From positions 1 through 11,827 of the forward strand of contig JAKAAS010000020.1 in the NCBI GenBank assembly GCA_021802225.1: a stretch of DNA of 11,827 nucleotides, read 5' to 3'. The position numbers were made by a program, and so were the translations under genes. This stretch comes from Bacillota bacterium. GTDB lineage: Bacteria > Bacillota_E > Sulfobacillia > Sulfobacillales > Sulfobacillaceae. This document shows, in pieces, positions 1-5,840 of the stretch (the stretch's first letter is position 1; every line of letters begins with the position of its first letter). The notes under the pieces are model-generated. The model worked only from the letters and a program-made list of their open reading frames with translations. It had not been told where the DNA came from and made no database searches.

Positions 1-1
1 T

Positions 2-1636
2 ATCAAGATCTTCATTGATGGTTACCTGATTCCCCGCCACTTCCCCCAAAAGGCCATGATCCTGTTGGGGGGCGGCTATATGCTGCTGGTCTTGCTGACG
101 GCGGGTTTCAATGTCGCCCAGTTGCTCCTCTTCCAAGTTTTGGCTCTGGACATCATCCAGAATTTGCGGGTGGAACTGTTTGACAAAGTGCAGACGCTCT
201 CCCTAGCTTTCTTTGACCGGACGCCCGTCGGAGTGCTCGTTTCCCGGCTGACCAATGACACCGAAGCGATATTGCAGATGTTCATGACCGTCCTCTCCAC
301 TTTTGTGCAAAACATTACTGTCCTCGTGGGGATCCTCATCGCCATGTTTGCGCTTGACGCCCGGCTGGCAGCCTATTGCCTCGTGTTGATGCCGGTGACC
401 GCCTTGATTATGATGCTGTACCGCAAGGTGACCTCCCCCGTGTTTCACATGGCCCGGCAGCGCCTCTCCTTGCTGAACGCCAAGCTCAATGAATCCCTGC
501 AGGGGATGTCCGTCATTCAAGCCATGCGTCAGGAAGAGCGCTTGCGGGGCGAATTCGGAGCAATCAACAACGATTACCGCCGGGTGCGCTTCCGCAACAT
601 GCAACTCAATGCCCTGCTTCTGCGCCCCTTGATGGACGGCATCTACCTGCTGGCGCTCATGCTGATCTTATGGTACTTCGGCGAGCGCTCCTTCTCGCAC
701 CTGGTCAACATCGGTGTGCTGTACGCCTTTGTCACCTACCTCAGCCGATTCTTCGAGCCGGTGAACAGCATGCTCCAGCGCCTCAACTTTTTTCAGCAGG
801 CCATGGTCTCTTCCGAACGCGTGTTCCAAATTTTGGACAATCCCGACACCGCCCCCCAACAGGAAGGCACGGACCATCCGGCGATACATGAAGGGCGTGT
901 CTGTTTTGAAGATGTGTCGTTCTCCTATGACGGCCGCACCGATGTGCTGAAGCATATCAGCTTTACGGCAATGCCGGGTCAGACTGTGGCCATCGTCGGG
1001 CACACGGGCAGCGGGAAAAGCTCTACCGTCAATCTCCTGATGCGGTTCTACCCTGTGGAGCGGGGGCGGATCACGATTGACGGCACCGACCTGCGCTACT
1101 TTTCCGACCATGAACTGCGCAGGAAAATCGGGCTCGTACTGCAAGACCCCTTCTTGTTCGTTGGCGACGTCACCTCCAATATCCGCCTCGGCAACACCTT
1201 TGTCTCCGACAGCGAGGTCGCGGGGGCTGCGCGCTTTGTGCAGGCGGACGGATTCATCGAGGCCCTTGACCAGGGTTACCACGCCCCCATCGGCGAGCGG
1301 GGGGCCACCTTGTCCACGGGCCAGCGCCAGCTCGTCTCGTTCGCCCGCACAATGGCCATGAACCCCGCCATTCTGGTTCTCGACGAAGCGACCGCCAGTG
1401 TGGATACGGAAACGGAAGATGCCATCCAGCGGGCCTTGGAAAAAATGCGCCACGGGCGCACCACCATCGCCATTGCCCACCGCCTCTCCACCATTCAAGA
1501 TGCCGACCTGATCCTCGTTTTGCACCATGGGGAGATCGTCGAACAGGGAACCCACCAGCAGCTGCTGGCCCACGAGGGGCTGTACTACAACATGTTCTTG
1601 CTGCAGCAAGGCAGCACCGGCCTTGGCGCAAACTGA
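2..1636 (+). CDS. ABC exporter half-transporter (multidrug/lipid type), 5' end cut off
   Basis: Exporter subunit with an N-terminal membrane domain fused to a nucleotide-binding domain, expected to use ATP to move drugs or lipids out of the cell. The frame is open to the left edge (18 more codons before the ATG at 56), so the true start lies outside; about 544 of an expected 580-600 residues are visible. Hydrophobic segments fill roughly the first 270 residues. In the ATPase half, Walker A GHTGSGKS is at 998-1021, a Q-loop (VLQDPF) follows, the signature LSTGQ is at 1310-1324, Walker B ILVLDE ends with the catalytic Glu at 1385-1387, and the H-loop His is at 1478-1480. A normal Glu together with Thr in the signature (LSTGQ for LSGGQ) resembles the YheH/BmrD or TM288 half of heterodimeric exporters, so a partner is expected just upstream; this is inference. 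The substrate cannot be read. Family assignment is very secure. Confidence 0.96.
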   Translation: MKIFIDGYLIPRHFPQKAMILLGGGYMLLVLLTAGFNVAQLLLFQVLALDIIQNLRVELFDKVQTLSLAFFDRTPVGVLVSRLTNDTEAILQMFMTVLSTFVQNITVLVGILIAMFALDARLAAYCLVLMPVTALIMMLYRKVTSPVFHMARQRLSLLNAKLNESLQGMSVIQAMRQEERLRGEFGAINNDYRRVRFRNMQLNALLLRPLMDGIYLLALMLILWYFGERSFSHLVNIGVLYAFVTYLSRFFEPVNSMLQRLNFFQQAMVSSERVFQILDNPDTAPQQEGTDHPAIHEGRVCFEDVSFSYDGRTDVLKHISFTAMPGQTVAIVGHTGSGKSSTVNLLMRFYPVERGRITIDGTDLRYFSDHELRRKIGLVLQDPFLFVGDVTSNIRLGNTFVSDSEVAGAARFVQADGFIEALDQGYHAPIGERGATLSTGQRQLVSFARTMAMNPAILVLDEATASVDTETEDAIQRALEKMRHGRTTIAIAHRLSTIQDADLILVLHHGEIVEQGTHQQLLAHEGLYYNMFLLQQGSTGLGAN

Positions 1637-1712
1637 CTGGACCCGCCGAAATCTCCCTCTCCCGCCGAAGTTTTTGTCGGGGATTTCCGGCCTCGTTTCA
1701 GCATCTTCCTAG

Positions 1713-1741
1713 TTTTCTTCGGGGCCAATGTCCTATATGAT
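1713..1741 (+). promoter_or_regulatory. possible promoter for darA
   Basis: A TATGAT hexamer at 1736-1741 lies 33 bases before the darA start. The -35 region (around 1713-1718, TTTTCT) is poor, so the call rests on the -10 box and on the 138-base gap after the exporter gene. Confidence 0.3.
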
Positions 1742-1774
1742 AGGGGGCACATACAAAACAAGGAGGGGTACGCT

Positions 1775-2122
1775 ATGCCTGCCGACAGTGTGGACACTCT
1801 GCTCATCATCATTATCCAGTCTCAGGACGCCCGGGCCCTCTCAAAAGCCCTGCGTGCGCTGCCGGCTGCCTTTACTCAGTTCGCATCCCGCGGCGCCTTT
1901 CTAGACCAGGGGAACACCACCTATATGATCGGCACCAACAGGCAGAAGGTGCCAGAAATCCTGGCATGCGTCCACGAGCACAGCCACCAGAGAGAAGCTC
2001 TCGGCCATTCTGGCCACGTCCCCTTGCATCACGACTTTTATGCCTCGCCAACCACCGTGACCATAGGAGGCGCCACCGTATTTGCCTTGCCCATTGAGCA
2101 GTACATCCGCCTGCAAGGCTAG
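1775..2122 (+). CDS. darA: cyclic-di-AMP receptor, PII-like protein DarA/PstA (DUF970)
   Basis: Small cytoplasmic PII-like protein of the family that binds the second messenger c-di-AMP as a trimer. The 115-residue length fits (usual about 109). Family hallmarks are visible: an N-terminal strand LLIIIIQSQD (9-18), the ligand-loop motif GAFLDQGNTTYMIG (40-53), and the C-terminal motif GGATVFALPIEQY (98-110). The variable loop between the two halves (about 75-93) is His-rich (HSGHVPLHHD). The ATG at 1775 is supported by an AAGGAGGGG ribosome site at 1760-1768. In Bacillus and Staphylococcus this gene sits among tmk/holB genes; here it follows an ABC exporter and is followed by a long non-coding gap, so it is probably transcribed alone. 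Its downstream target is not known even in model species. The identification rests on motif recall and is strong. Confidence 0.93.
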   Translation: MPADSVDTLLIIIIQSQDARALSKALRALPAAFTQFASRGAFLDQGNTTYMIGTNRQKVPEILACVHEHSHQREALGHSGHVPLHHDFYASPTTVTIGGATVFALPIEQYIRLQG

Positions 2123-2123
2123 G

Positions 2124-2147
2124 CGGCCGGGGTCCCGGCGCGGCCGC
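2124..2147 (+). repeat. GC-rich hairpin just after darA
   Basis: GCGGCC (2124-2129) pairs perfectly with GGCCGC (2142-2147), starting two bases after the darA stop; an alternative inner hairpin uses CCGGG/CCCGG. No T-tract follows, so it is not a textbook terminator, but its position suits a 3'-end structure for darA mRNA. Confidence 0.35.
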
Positions 2148-2186
2148 GCTGGCGCTCCAAACCGGTGGGTCCTCCCCTTCAGACCG

Positions 2187-2209
2187 CCCAGCCCCGGCGC
2201 CGGGCTGGG
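2187..2209 (+). repeat. GC-rich inverted repeat, 8-bp perfect stem
   Basis: CCCAGCCC (2187-2194) is perfectly complementary to GGGCTGGG (2202-2209) with a seven-base loop. It could end darA transcription or form the 5' part of the structured region that follows. No T-run is present after it. Confidence 0.4.
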
Positions 2210-2222
2210 TGCAACAACTTCG

Positions 2223-2343
2223 GTAGCAGCCTGGAATATCACGGCCTGCGGTTAGGCCTTTACCCTGTCTGGACTTAGCGGGAATCGGCTTCAGGGAAGT
2301 GTAAAGGCTCAGGTGCTGGCCGCCCGCAGTCCCGTGTGCCTAC
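2223..2343 (+). ncRNA. candidate structured RNA: nested long imperfect hairpin
   Basis: Five sets of complementary segments are nested in register inside a gap without a gene. From outside in: GTAGCA (2223-2228) with TG-CTAC (2337-2343, one bulged base); CACGG (2240-2244) with CCGTG (2332-2336); CTGCGG (2246-2251) with CCGCAG (2324-2329); GCCTTTAC (2256-2263) with GTAAAGGC (2301-2308), perfect over 8 bp; CCTG (2264-2267) with CAGG (2292-2295). The largest unpaired parts are an 11-base 5' loop, a 15-base 3' loop and a 24-base apex. I do not recognise a known riboswitch consensus. It could be a small RNA, a 6S-like hairpin or a darA 3' UTR element. It is on the plus strand only by assumption, since the pairing also exists in the complement. 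Confidence 0.4.
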
Positions 2344-2396
2344 GTGAGATATTTGAATTGCCTGGGGGAAGCGGCCCAAAGTCGCGCACATAAAAA

Positions 2397-2405
2397 TGCT
2401 ATCAT
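2397..2405 (+). promoter_or_regulatory. possible extended -10 promoter for the exported-protein genes
   Basis: TGCTATCAT fits an extended -10 element (TGn followed by TATCAT, five of six matches) in the only AT-rich stretch of this gap, about 100 bases before the gene at 2505. No convincing -35 box is present. If used, the structured region at 2223-2343 would lie upstream of this transcript. Confidence 0.3.
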
Positions 2406-2504
2406 AAAATATACAATCCTTATCGGTAATCCGGGCTCAGCATCTGCATGGCGTCCGTTCACTATCGCTATTTTTATCCATCTTAGACAACGGGAGATCT
2501 GCTG

Positions 2505-3227
2505 ATGAAAACCTGGTCAAAAATCCTCCTAGGGGTGGTCCTCGCAGGCGGCGCTGCGTGGTCCTGGCATCTGGTGTCCGCAAGCCGCGCGCCCAGCTTG
2601 TCACAACCGGTGGCAGCCGCCGGGTTCGCTCCAGATGCCCAGTCTGCATGGACTGCTTCTTGGGTCGCGGACGGGATTCCCAAAGCCCTCCACAACCATC
2701 AGGGGTGGAGCCCGTGGATTGTGGCCAACCCCAAGTCCCCCCAGCAGAGCTGGTGGATTTGGCCGTTGCTTCAGGGGAACAAAGTGTGGTTTGGGCAGAG
2801 CACCCCCGGAGGGGTCCAGTGGGATACCGCGTCTTTGAATTCTCCCACGCTCTCTCTTTTGCCTACCCCTTGGCAAACCATGCTGGAATGGGGCCGGCGC
2901 CTCCAGCAAAACGGTCCAGCGCCGAAATCGGTCACCGTGACCCCGGCGGGGTCCTGGAGTCAGGAGCAGGGAAAAGCCGGTGCGGTCAGCGGTTTCATGA
3001 TGGCTATGCAGCCCAGGGACAGAACGATTGTCTTAGCGCTGCTCCTCCACGCTAAAACTTCGGGCTGGATAGAACTGGTGGGGATTTGGCAGTGGGATCA
3101 AAGGTGGGCGCCCCGCTACTTAATTCTCAACCCCGTCCCGGCCCAAGTCTCGCGCCGGGATCTGCTGATGCCCCCCAACCACGGCGTGCCTCTGGAGTTG
3201 CCTGCATGGACAAAGTCTTCGGCGTGA
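2505..3227 (+). CDS. membrane-anchored or secreted Trp-rich protein, unknown function
   Basis: 240 residues, family not recognised. It begins with a short basic stretch (MKTWSK) and a hydrophobic segment (about 7-26), so it is an exported protein, either cleaved or held by a signal anchor; the rest should lie outside the membrane. The striking feature is composition: 20 tryptophans (about 8%, against roughly 1% in ordinary proteins), spread along the whole length in clusters such as SWWIWP and GIWQWDQRW. The mature part has few cysteines and many Pro, Gln and Ser. The ATG at 2505 has a GGGAGAT ribosome site at 2492-2498. It lies 83 bases before another exported-protein gene in the same direction, and the two may form one transcript. 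A wall-, polymer- or surface-binding role would suit the exposed aromatics, but that is only a guess. Confidence 0.8.
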   Translation: MKTWSKILLGVVLAGGAAWSWHLVSASRAPSLSQPVAAAGFAPDAQSAWTASWVADGIPKALHNHQGWSPWIVANPKSPQQSWWIWPLLQGNKVWFGQSTPGGVQWDTASLNSPTLSLLPTPWQTMLEWGRRLQQNGPAPKSVTVTPAGSWSQEQGKAGAVSGFMMAMQPRDRTIVLALLLHAKTSGWIELVGIWQWDQRWAPRYLILNPVPAQVSRRDLLMPPNHGVPLELPAWTKSSA

Positions 3228-3310
3228 CCCCCCTTCTAGAGAGAGCACATGCATAGAAAAGCGGACCTTGCGCACACTGAGCCTATCCTGTTGCGAGGAG
3301 GTTCGCTTGT

Positions 3311-3991
3311 ATGAATCCATCGATTATCGCGCTGGCCCTGTCCCTGTGCAGCGCATCGCCAGTGCAGCCTGCAACGGCTCCAACTGGCAGCCGCCTGCCA
3401 GCCTTTACCACTGTGCAGCACCTGAACTCGGACGTCATGGATTACAAGAAGCTCAGCGGCTGGACCGCAGGCATGGGCATTCACGAAGGACGCCTGGCGC
3501 CGTCTTTGGTGCTGATGGTGAACAATCACCGCCAAGTGGTCGGCATGGAGCAGACATTTCCCTCCACACTTCCCTATCAGAGCTGGATGGATCCCAAAAC
3601 CACTGAATACAATGCGGGCCGCGCCATATATAGTCAGCACCTGATGTTCGTGCCACCGGCGCAAATAACCCCGACCATGGCCGCCAATGTGCCCTCCGAC
3701 CTGAGCAGCTTCGACCAGTTCAAGAAGGCCAATGGGACCCACGTCATCCCGTACTTCCAAATTAAAAAATTCGCTCCCGGCACTGGGTCCATCTGGGGAC
3801 CTGATGGTCCTGCTCTGCGAATTATTCTAAGTCGGCACGAGCGTGTGGTTGGAGGCATTATGGCCGTCCCCGCCAAATACGGGTGGAATCCGTGGTACGA
3901 CCAGGCTGCGGGACACCCTGTCCTCGATCCCATTCTCGGCAGCATTTACACGCAGACGGTGTATTTCGTGCCCCGGTCTCAGCTTAAATAG
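3311..3991 (+). CDS. predicted exported protein with two tandem copies of an about 90-residue unit
   Basis: 226 residues, family not recognised. The first about 20 residues are hydrophobic and rich in Ala and Ser, like a signal peptide, but carry no Lys or Arg, so export is likely but not certain. The rest is two aligned copies offset by 103 residues: about 31-119 and 134-225. Shared positions include V42/V145, Y45/Y148, G54/G157, G60/G163, P64/P167, H73/H176, VVG 76-78/179-181, P84/P187, W92/W195 and D94/D197, then after a 3-residue shift the closing motif IYxQxxxFVPxxQ at 106-118 and 212-224. The ATG at 3311 has a GAGGAGG site at 3295-3301 with 9-base spacing. It follows the Trp-rich exported protein and may share its transcript. 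The conserved His, Trp and Asp could form a ligand or metal site, but no function can be read. Confidence 0.82.
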   Translation: MNPSIIALALSLCSASPVQPATAPTGSRLPAFTTVQHLNSDVMDYKKLSGWTAGMGIHEGRLAPSLVLMVNNHRQVVGMEQTFPSTLPYQSWMDPKTTEYNAGRAIYSQHLMFVPPAQITPTMAANVPSDLSSFDQFKKANGTHVIPYFQIKKFAPGTGSIWGPDGPALRIILSRHERVVGGIMAVPAKYGWNPWYDQAAGHPVLDPILGSIYTQTVYFVPRSQLK

Positions 3992-3997
3992 TTGATC

Positions 3998-4017
3998 GGG
4001 CAAGAGGCTTCCTGCCC
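3998..4017. terminator. weak hairpin between convergent genes
   Basis: GGGCA (3998-4002) pairs with TGCCC (4013-4017), with further inner pairs. It sits between the plus-strand gene ending at 3991 and the minus-strand gene ending at 4041, where a two-way terminator is expected. Neither side has a T-run, so the call is weak. Confidence 0.3.
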
Positions 4018-4040
4018 CGGCGGACGCCTCTGTCGCACTA

Positions 4041-4256
4041 TCAGGAGACGTGTTTTTGGAGAACAGGGGCTTCCTTGTGTGGCGGGCGGAATAACCGGAT
4101 AGCCACTCTCCGCCAGCCCGCCGGCAAAGTGACAACACGTTCGGAAGGATGCACCAGAGCTTCCCAGACCATGCGGCAAAAGCCATTCCACGCATACCGC
4201 CCGAACACGACCACGAGCACTGGAGAAAAAGCCAAGACCAAGATCAGCATCACCAT
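4041..4256 (-). CDS. small membrane protein, unknown function
   Basis: 71 residues if begun at the ATG at 4256. The first about 18 residues (MVMLILVLAFSPVLVVVF) form one membrane span, followed by a basic, amphipathic tail with Arg, Lys, Trp and Pro. No family recognised. A GGGAGGG ribosome site (plus-strand 4267-4273) lies 10 bases before this ATG; a TTG at 4262 in the same frame is an alternative, only 4 bases from the site. A promoter with a perfect TATAAT box lies upstream on the same strand, which makes this more likely to be a real gene than most ORFs of its size. It converges with the exported-protein gene. Confidence 0.55.
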   Translation of the reverse strand: MVMLILVLAFSPVLVVVFGRYAWNGFCRMVWEALVHPSERVVTLPAGWRRVAIRLFRPPHKEAPVLQKHVS

Positions 4257-4340
4257 CGCCAATTTCCCTCCCGCAGGAATGAGGTGGCCCGCTGCTATTC
4301 CTCAGCACTAGTTCTAAGGGCCTATTCTAACTCTGTTCCT

Positions 4341-4368
4341 ATTATATATCAGTTTATTCTCGGAACAA
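4341..4368 (-). promoter_or_regulatory. promoter for the small membrane protein
   Basis: Read on the minus strand, TTGTTC (plus 4363-4368), a 16-base spacer and a perfect TATAAT (plus 4341-4346). The predicted transcript would start near 4334 and leave a leader of about 78 bases before the ATG at 4256. The -35 box matches only its TTG half. Confidence 0.45.
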
Positions 4369-4379
4369 GAAAAACTTAG

Positions 4380-4558
4380 TTATTTATAGGGAGTCTGCAA
4401 TTATTTTTGGAGGGGGGCATCGCACTCCGGTGAACCCACCACCGGTGGCGGAATCCACTGGACCCAGATCCCATGGACCCAAGCTATTCCAATCGAGCAC
4501 GTTAGGCGGCGTCTTGGGCCAGCGCGTGCTCTTATTGATGGGGTCGTGTCTGGGCAAA
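4380..4558. other. non-coding stretch, nothing recognised
   Basis: About 180 bases between the minus-strand promoter and the antitoxin promoter. It contains the short palindrome CCACCGGTGG near 4440 and a twice-repeated TGGACCCA, but no credible gene, ribosome site or family match. Confidence 0.4.
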
Positions 4559-4598
4559 TTGCATTCCTAGGTGTGATGTATATACCAGATATATACCA
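4559..4598 (+). promoter_or_regulatory. vapB promoter with overlapping direct-repeat operator
   Basis: TTGCAT (4559-4564) and TATACC (4581-4586) with a 16-base spacer form a plausible promoter. ATATACCA occurs twice, at 4580-4587 and 4591-4598, a period of 11 bases (one helical turn), and the first copy is part of a GTATATAC palindrome. VapBC operons are normally repressed by their own VapB-VapC complex through AT-rich repeats over the promoter, so this is the expected place for the operator. Confidence 0.5.
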
Positions 4599-4622
4599 TA
4601 GTCTTGTTTCGCGGAGGGTGTC

Positions 4623-4856
4623 GTGGAGCGAGCGAAGATTTTCCAGTCCGGAGGGAGTCAGGCGGTACGCCTGCCCATGCAATTCCGATTTGAGGGCTCG
4701 GAAGTGCTTGTGAAACGTGTCGGCACCGCAGTCGTATTGTTGCCCACGGATGGTGCGTGGGATTCGCTGGCTAGAGCGTTGGATTTATTCTCGGACGATT
4801 ACATGTCAGAACGTCCCCAGCCACCGGAGCAGAAACCGCGTGAGGACCTGCCTTAA
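4623..4856 (+). CDS. vapB: VapB-type antitoxin (AbrB/SpoVT fold)
   Basis: 77-residue antitoxin of the AbrB-like VapB group: the N-terminal half binds operator DNA as a dimer, the acidic and Pro-rich C-terminal tail wraps the toxin. The typical pattern AKIFQSGGSQAVRLP (4-18) and a following EVLVKRVG strand (27-34) are present; the tail has LARALDLFSDDYM and then QPPEQKPRED. The GTG at 4623 is chosen because GGAGGG lies at 4613-4618 and the family normally starts here. The stop overlaps the toxin start (TAATG at 4854-4858), the usual coupling in these operons. The antitoxin frame is intact whereas the toxin is broken. Identification is firm at family level. Confidence 0.9.
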   Translation: MERAKIFQSGGSQAVRLPMQFRFEGSEVLVKRVGTAVVLLPTDGAWDSLARALDLFSDDYMSERPQPPEQKPREDLP

Positions 4857-5165
4857 TGCGGTACATGTTGGATACCAGCATCTGCATCTATCTCATCAAA
4901 AGCCGCTCAGACACCTTGCTAAACCGAATGCGCGGGTTTCGTACGGCCGAAATCGGGGTCTTCTGCGGTCACCGTGGCTGAGCTGCAGTACGGCGTGGCA
5001 AAGAGTCAGCAGAAGAAGCGAAATCAGGCGGCTCTAGAGGCATTCTTGTTGCCTCTAGACATCGCGAATCTCACTATCGATATCATGGTCGTCTATGGCG
5101 AGATACGTGCGGACTTAGAGGAACAAGGAAGCCCCATCGAACCCCTCGGCACGCTAATCGCGGCC
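4856..5165 (+). pseudogene. vapC: VapC-type toxin (PIN-domain RNase) remnant, frameshifted and truncated
   Basis: The ATG at 4856 gives MRYMLDTSICIYLI, the normal VapC start with the first catalytic Asp. After about 30 more codons the frame meets a TGA at 4979-4981. Family sequence resumes in the next frame: VTVAELQYGVAKSQQ, with the second acidic residue, then NQAALEAFLLPL and YGEIRADLEEQGSPIEPLGTLIAA. One extra T around 4960-4963 (GTCTTCTGC where GTCTCTGC restores the frame) explains the break. The usual LDTLIAA has become LGTLIAA, losing the third catalytic Asp, and after 5165 the familiar end (HAL..LGA.LVTNN..F..VPGL) is missing and replaced by unrelated sequence. Toxic RNase activity is therefore very unlikely. 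A sequencing error could explain the frameshift alone, but not the lost Asp and C-terminus. Confidence 0.88.
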
Positions 5166-5274
5166 CGCCCAGAAGAGCCACACGCATCTGCAATTGCTTG
5201 CCCTCTGTATTCCGGGCGTCCGCCTCTTTTTGCCGTGCCGGGAAATGAGCCAGATTCTCGGCCAGCATTAGCAT
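5083..5274 (-). CDS. doubtful small ORF antisense to the vapC remnant
   Basis: 63 codons beginning with ATG at 5274, seven bases after the stop of the reverse-strand ORF at 5282-5512, so translational coupling is possible. Only the first about 36 residues (MLMLAENLAHFPARQK and on) lie outside the vapC remnant; the rest is its antisense and unlikely to be functional protein. It could be the 5' part of a gene cut where the toxin gene was truncated. Only a weak ribosome site (GACGGGA) is visible. Not recognised. Confidence 0.2.
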   Translation of the reverse strand: MLMLAENLAHFPARQKEADARNTEGKQLQMRVALLGGPRLACRGVRWGFLVPLSPHVSRHRRP

Positions 5275-5281
5275 TCCCGTC

Positions 5282-5512
5282 TCAGCGCCTTAGCACTTCT
5301 TCGCGGGTATAGGTTCGGGACTCTTCCGCTTCCATGTTGCAGTCAGAAAAAGTATCTTCAACGCTGTCCGCCCGGCACACCATCACCGCAGCAACGGCCG
5401 GGTTCAGGTGGGTGAGTACGTCGTGGGCTACTTTTGACGCAGAAATCCCCTCCACCGTTTTCCAACGTATGCCTCCTGCCAGGCGAATACGGACAAAATA
5501 GCGCATCATCAT
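5282..5512 (-). CDS. small hypothetical protein
   Basis: 76 residues from the first of three consecutive ATG codons; the third (5504-5506) has the best spacing, six bases, from a G-run at 5513-5518, giving 74 residues. The N-terminus MRYFVRIRLAGG looks like a basic beta strand, followed by a mixed helical region and an acidic, charged end (EAEESRTYTREEVLRR). No family recognised and no membrane segment. It lies in the degraded area beside the vapC remnant with no neighbour that suggests a role. Confidence 0.45.
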   Translation of the reverse strand: MMMRYFVRIRLAGGIRWKTVEGISASKVAHDVLTHLNPAVAAVMVCRADSVEDTFSDCNMEAEESRTYTREEVLRR

Positions 5513-5840
5513 CCCCCCGGGAGCGCAGATTACAAAAGCAGGACCTCTCTTGCCGCATTCCTTGCGTTGGGGTCATAGTCTCTGTCAAGTTCAAGCCTAG
5601 CCCGCCGCCTGGTTGCCCGCCATAGCCATTCGGCCCTGGTTTGTCCGCTATTGGGTCCTTTCATACGCCCCGGGTCTGCTTCAGCTCTTCAGAGTAGCCC
5701 CGGAGGGTCTGGCCTTGCGGAACCATTTGGTCCATTCGGGCCTAACCGCCTGCAGCGCCCCGGTCCATACTGGACAATGGAGTATGATAGTGGTGTCAGG
5801 CCGCTGCGCACCGACCTTGGATCTCATCAAGTAGGTCTGT
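5513..5840. other. non-coding stretch, no gene recognised
   Basis: About 330 bases with several overlapping open frames on both strands, none with a ribosome site or recognisable protein. TTGACA occurs on the minus strand near 5585 without a matching -10, and TATGAT on the plus strand at 5783-5788 without a matching -35; the latter could still mark the start of the operon transcript. It may be decayed coding sequence, but no parent gene could be identified. Confidence 0.4.

Noticed and set aside
668..1609. Long reverse-strand open frame of 313 codons across the exporter gene
   Set aside because: It is the complement of a clearly recognised ABC ATPase; its translation shows no family motif and comes from high-GC codon bias.
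1649..1686. Inverted repeat AAATCTCC/GGGGATTT after the ABC exporter gene as a terminator
   Set aside because: The eight pairs include a G-T wobble, the loop is 22 bases, and no T-run follows; too weak to call.
2160..2260. T-box or c-di-AMP (ydaO) riboswitch downstream of darA
   Set aside because: A GGTGGGTCC stretch looked vaguely like a T-box, but the conserved T-box and ydaO sequence blocks are absent.
4401..4682. Reverse-strand 93-codon ORF overlapping the vapB start
   Set aside because: It covers the vapB promoter and start in antisense, has no ribosome site and no family resemblance.
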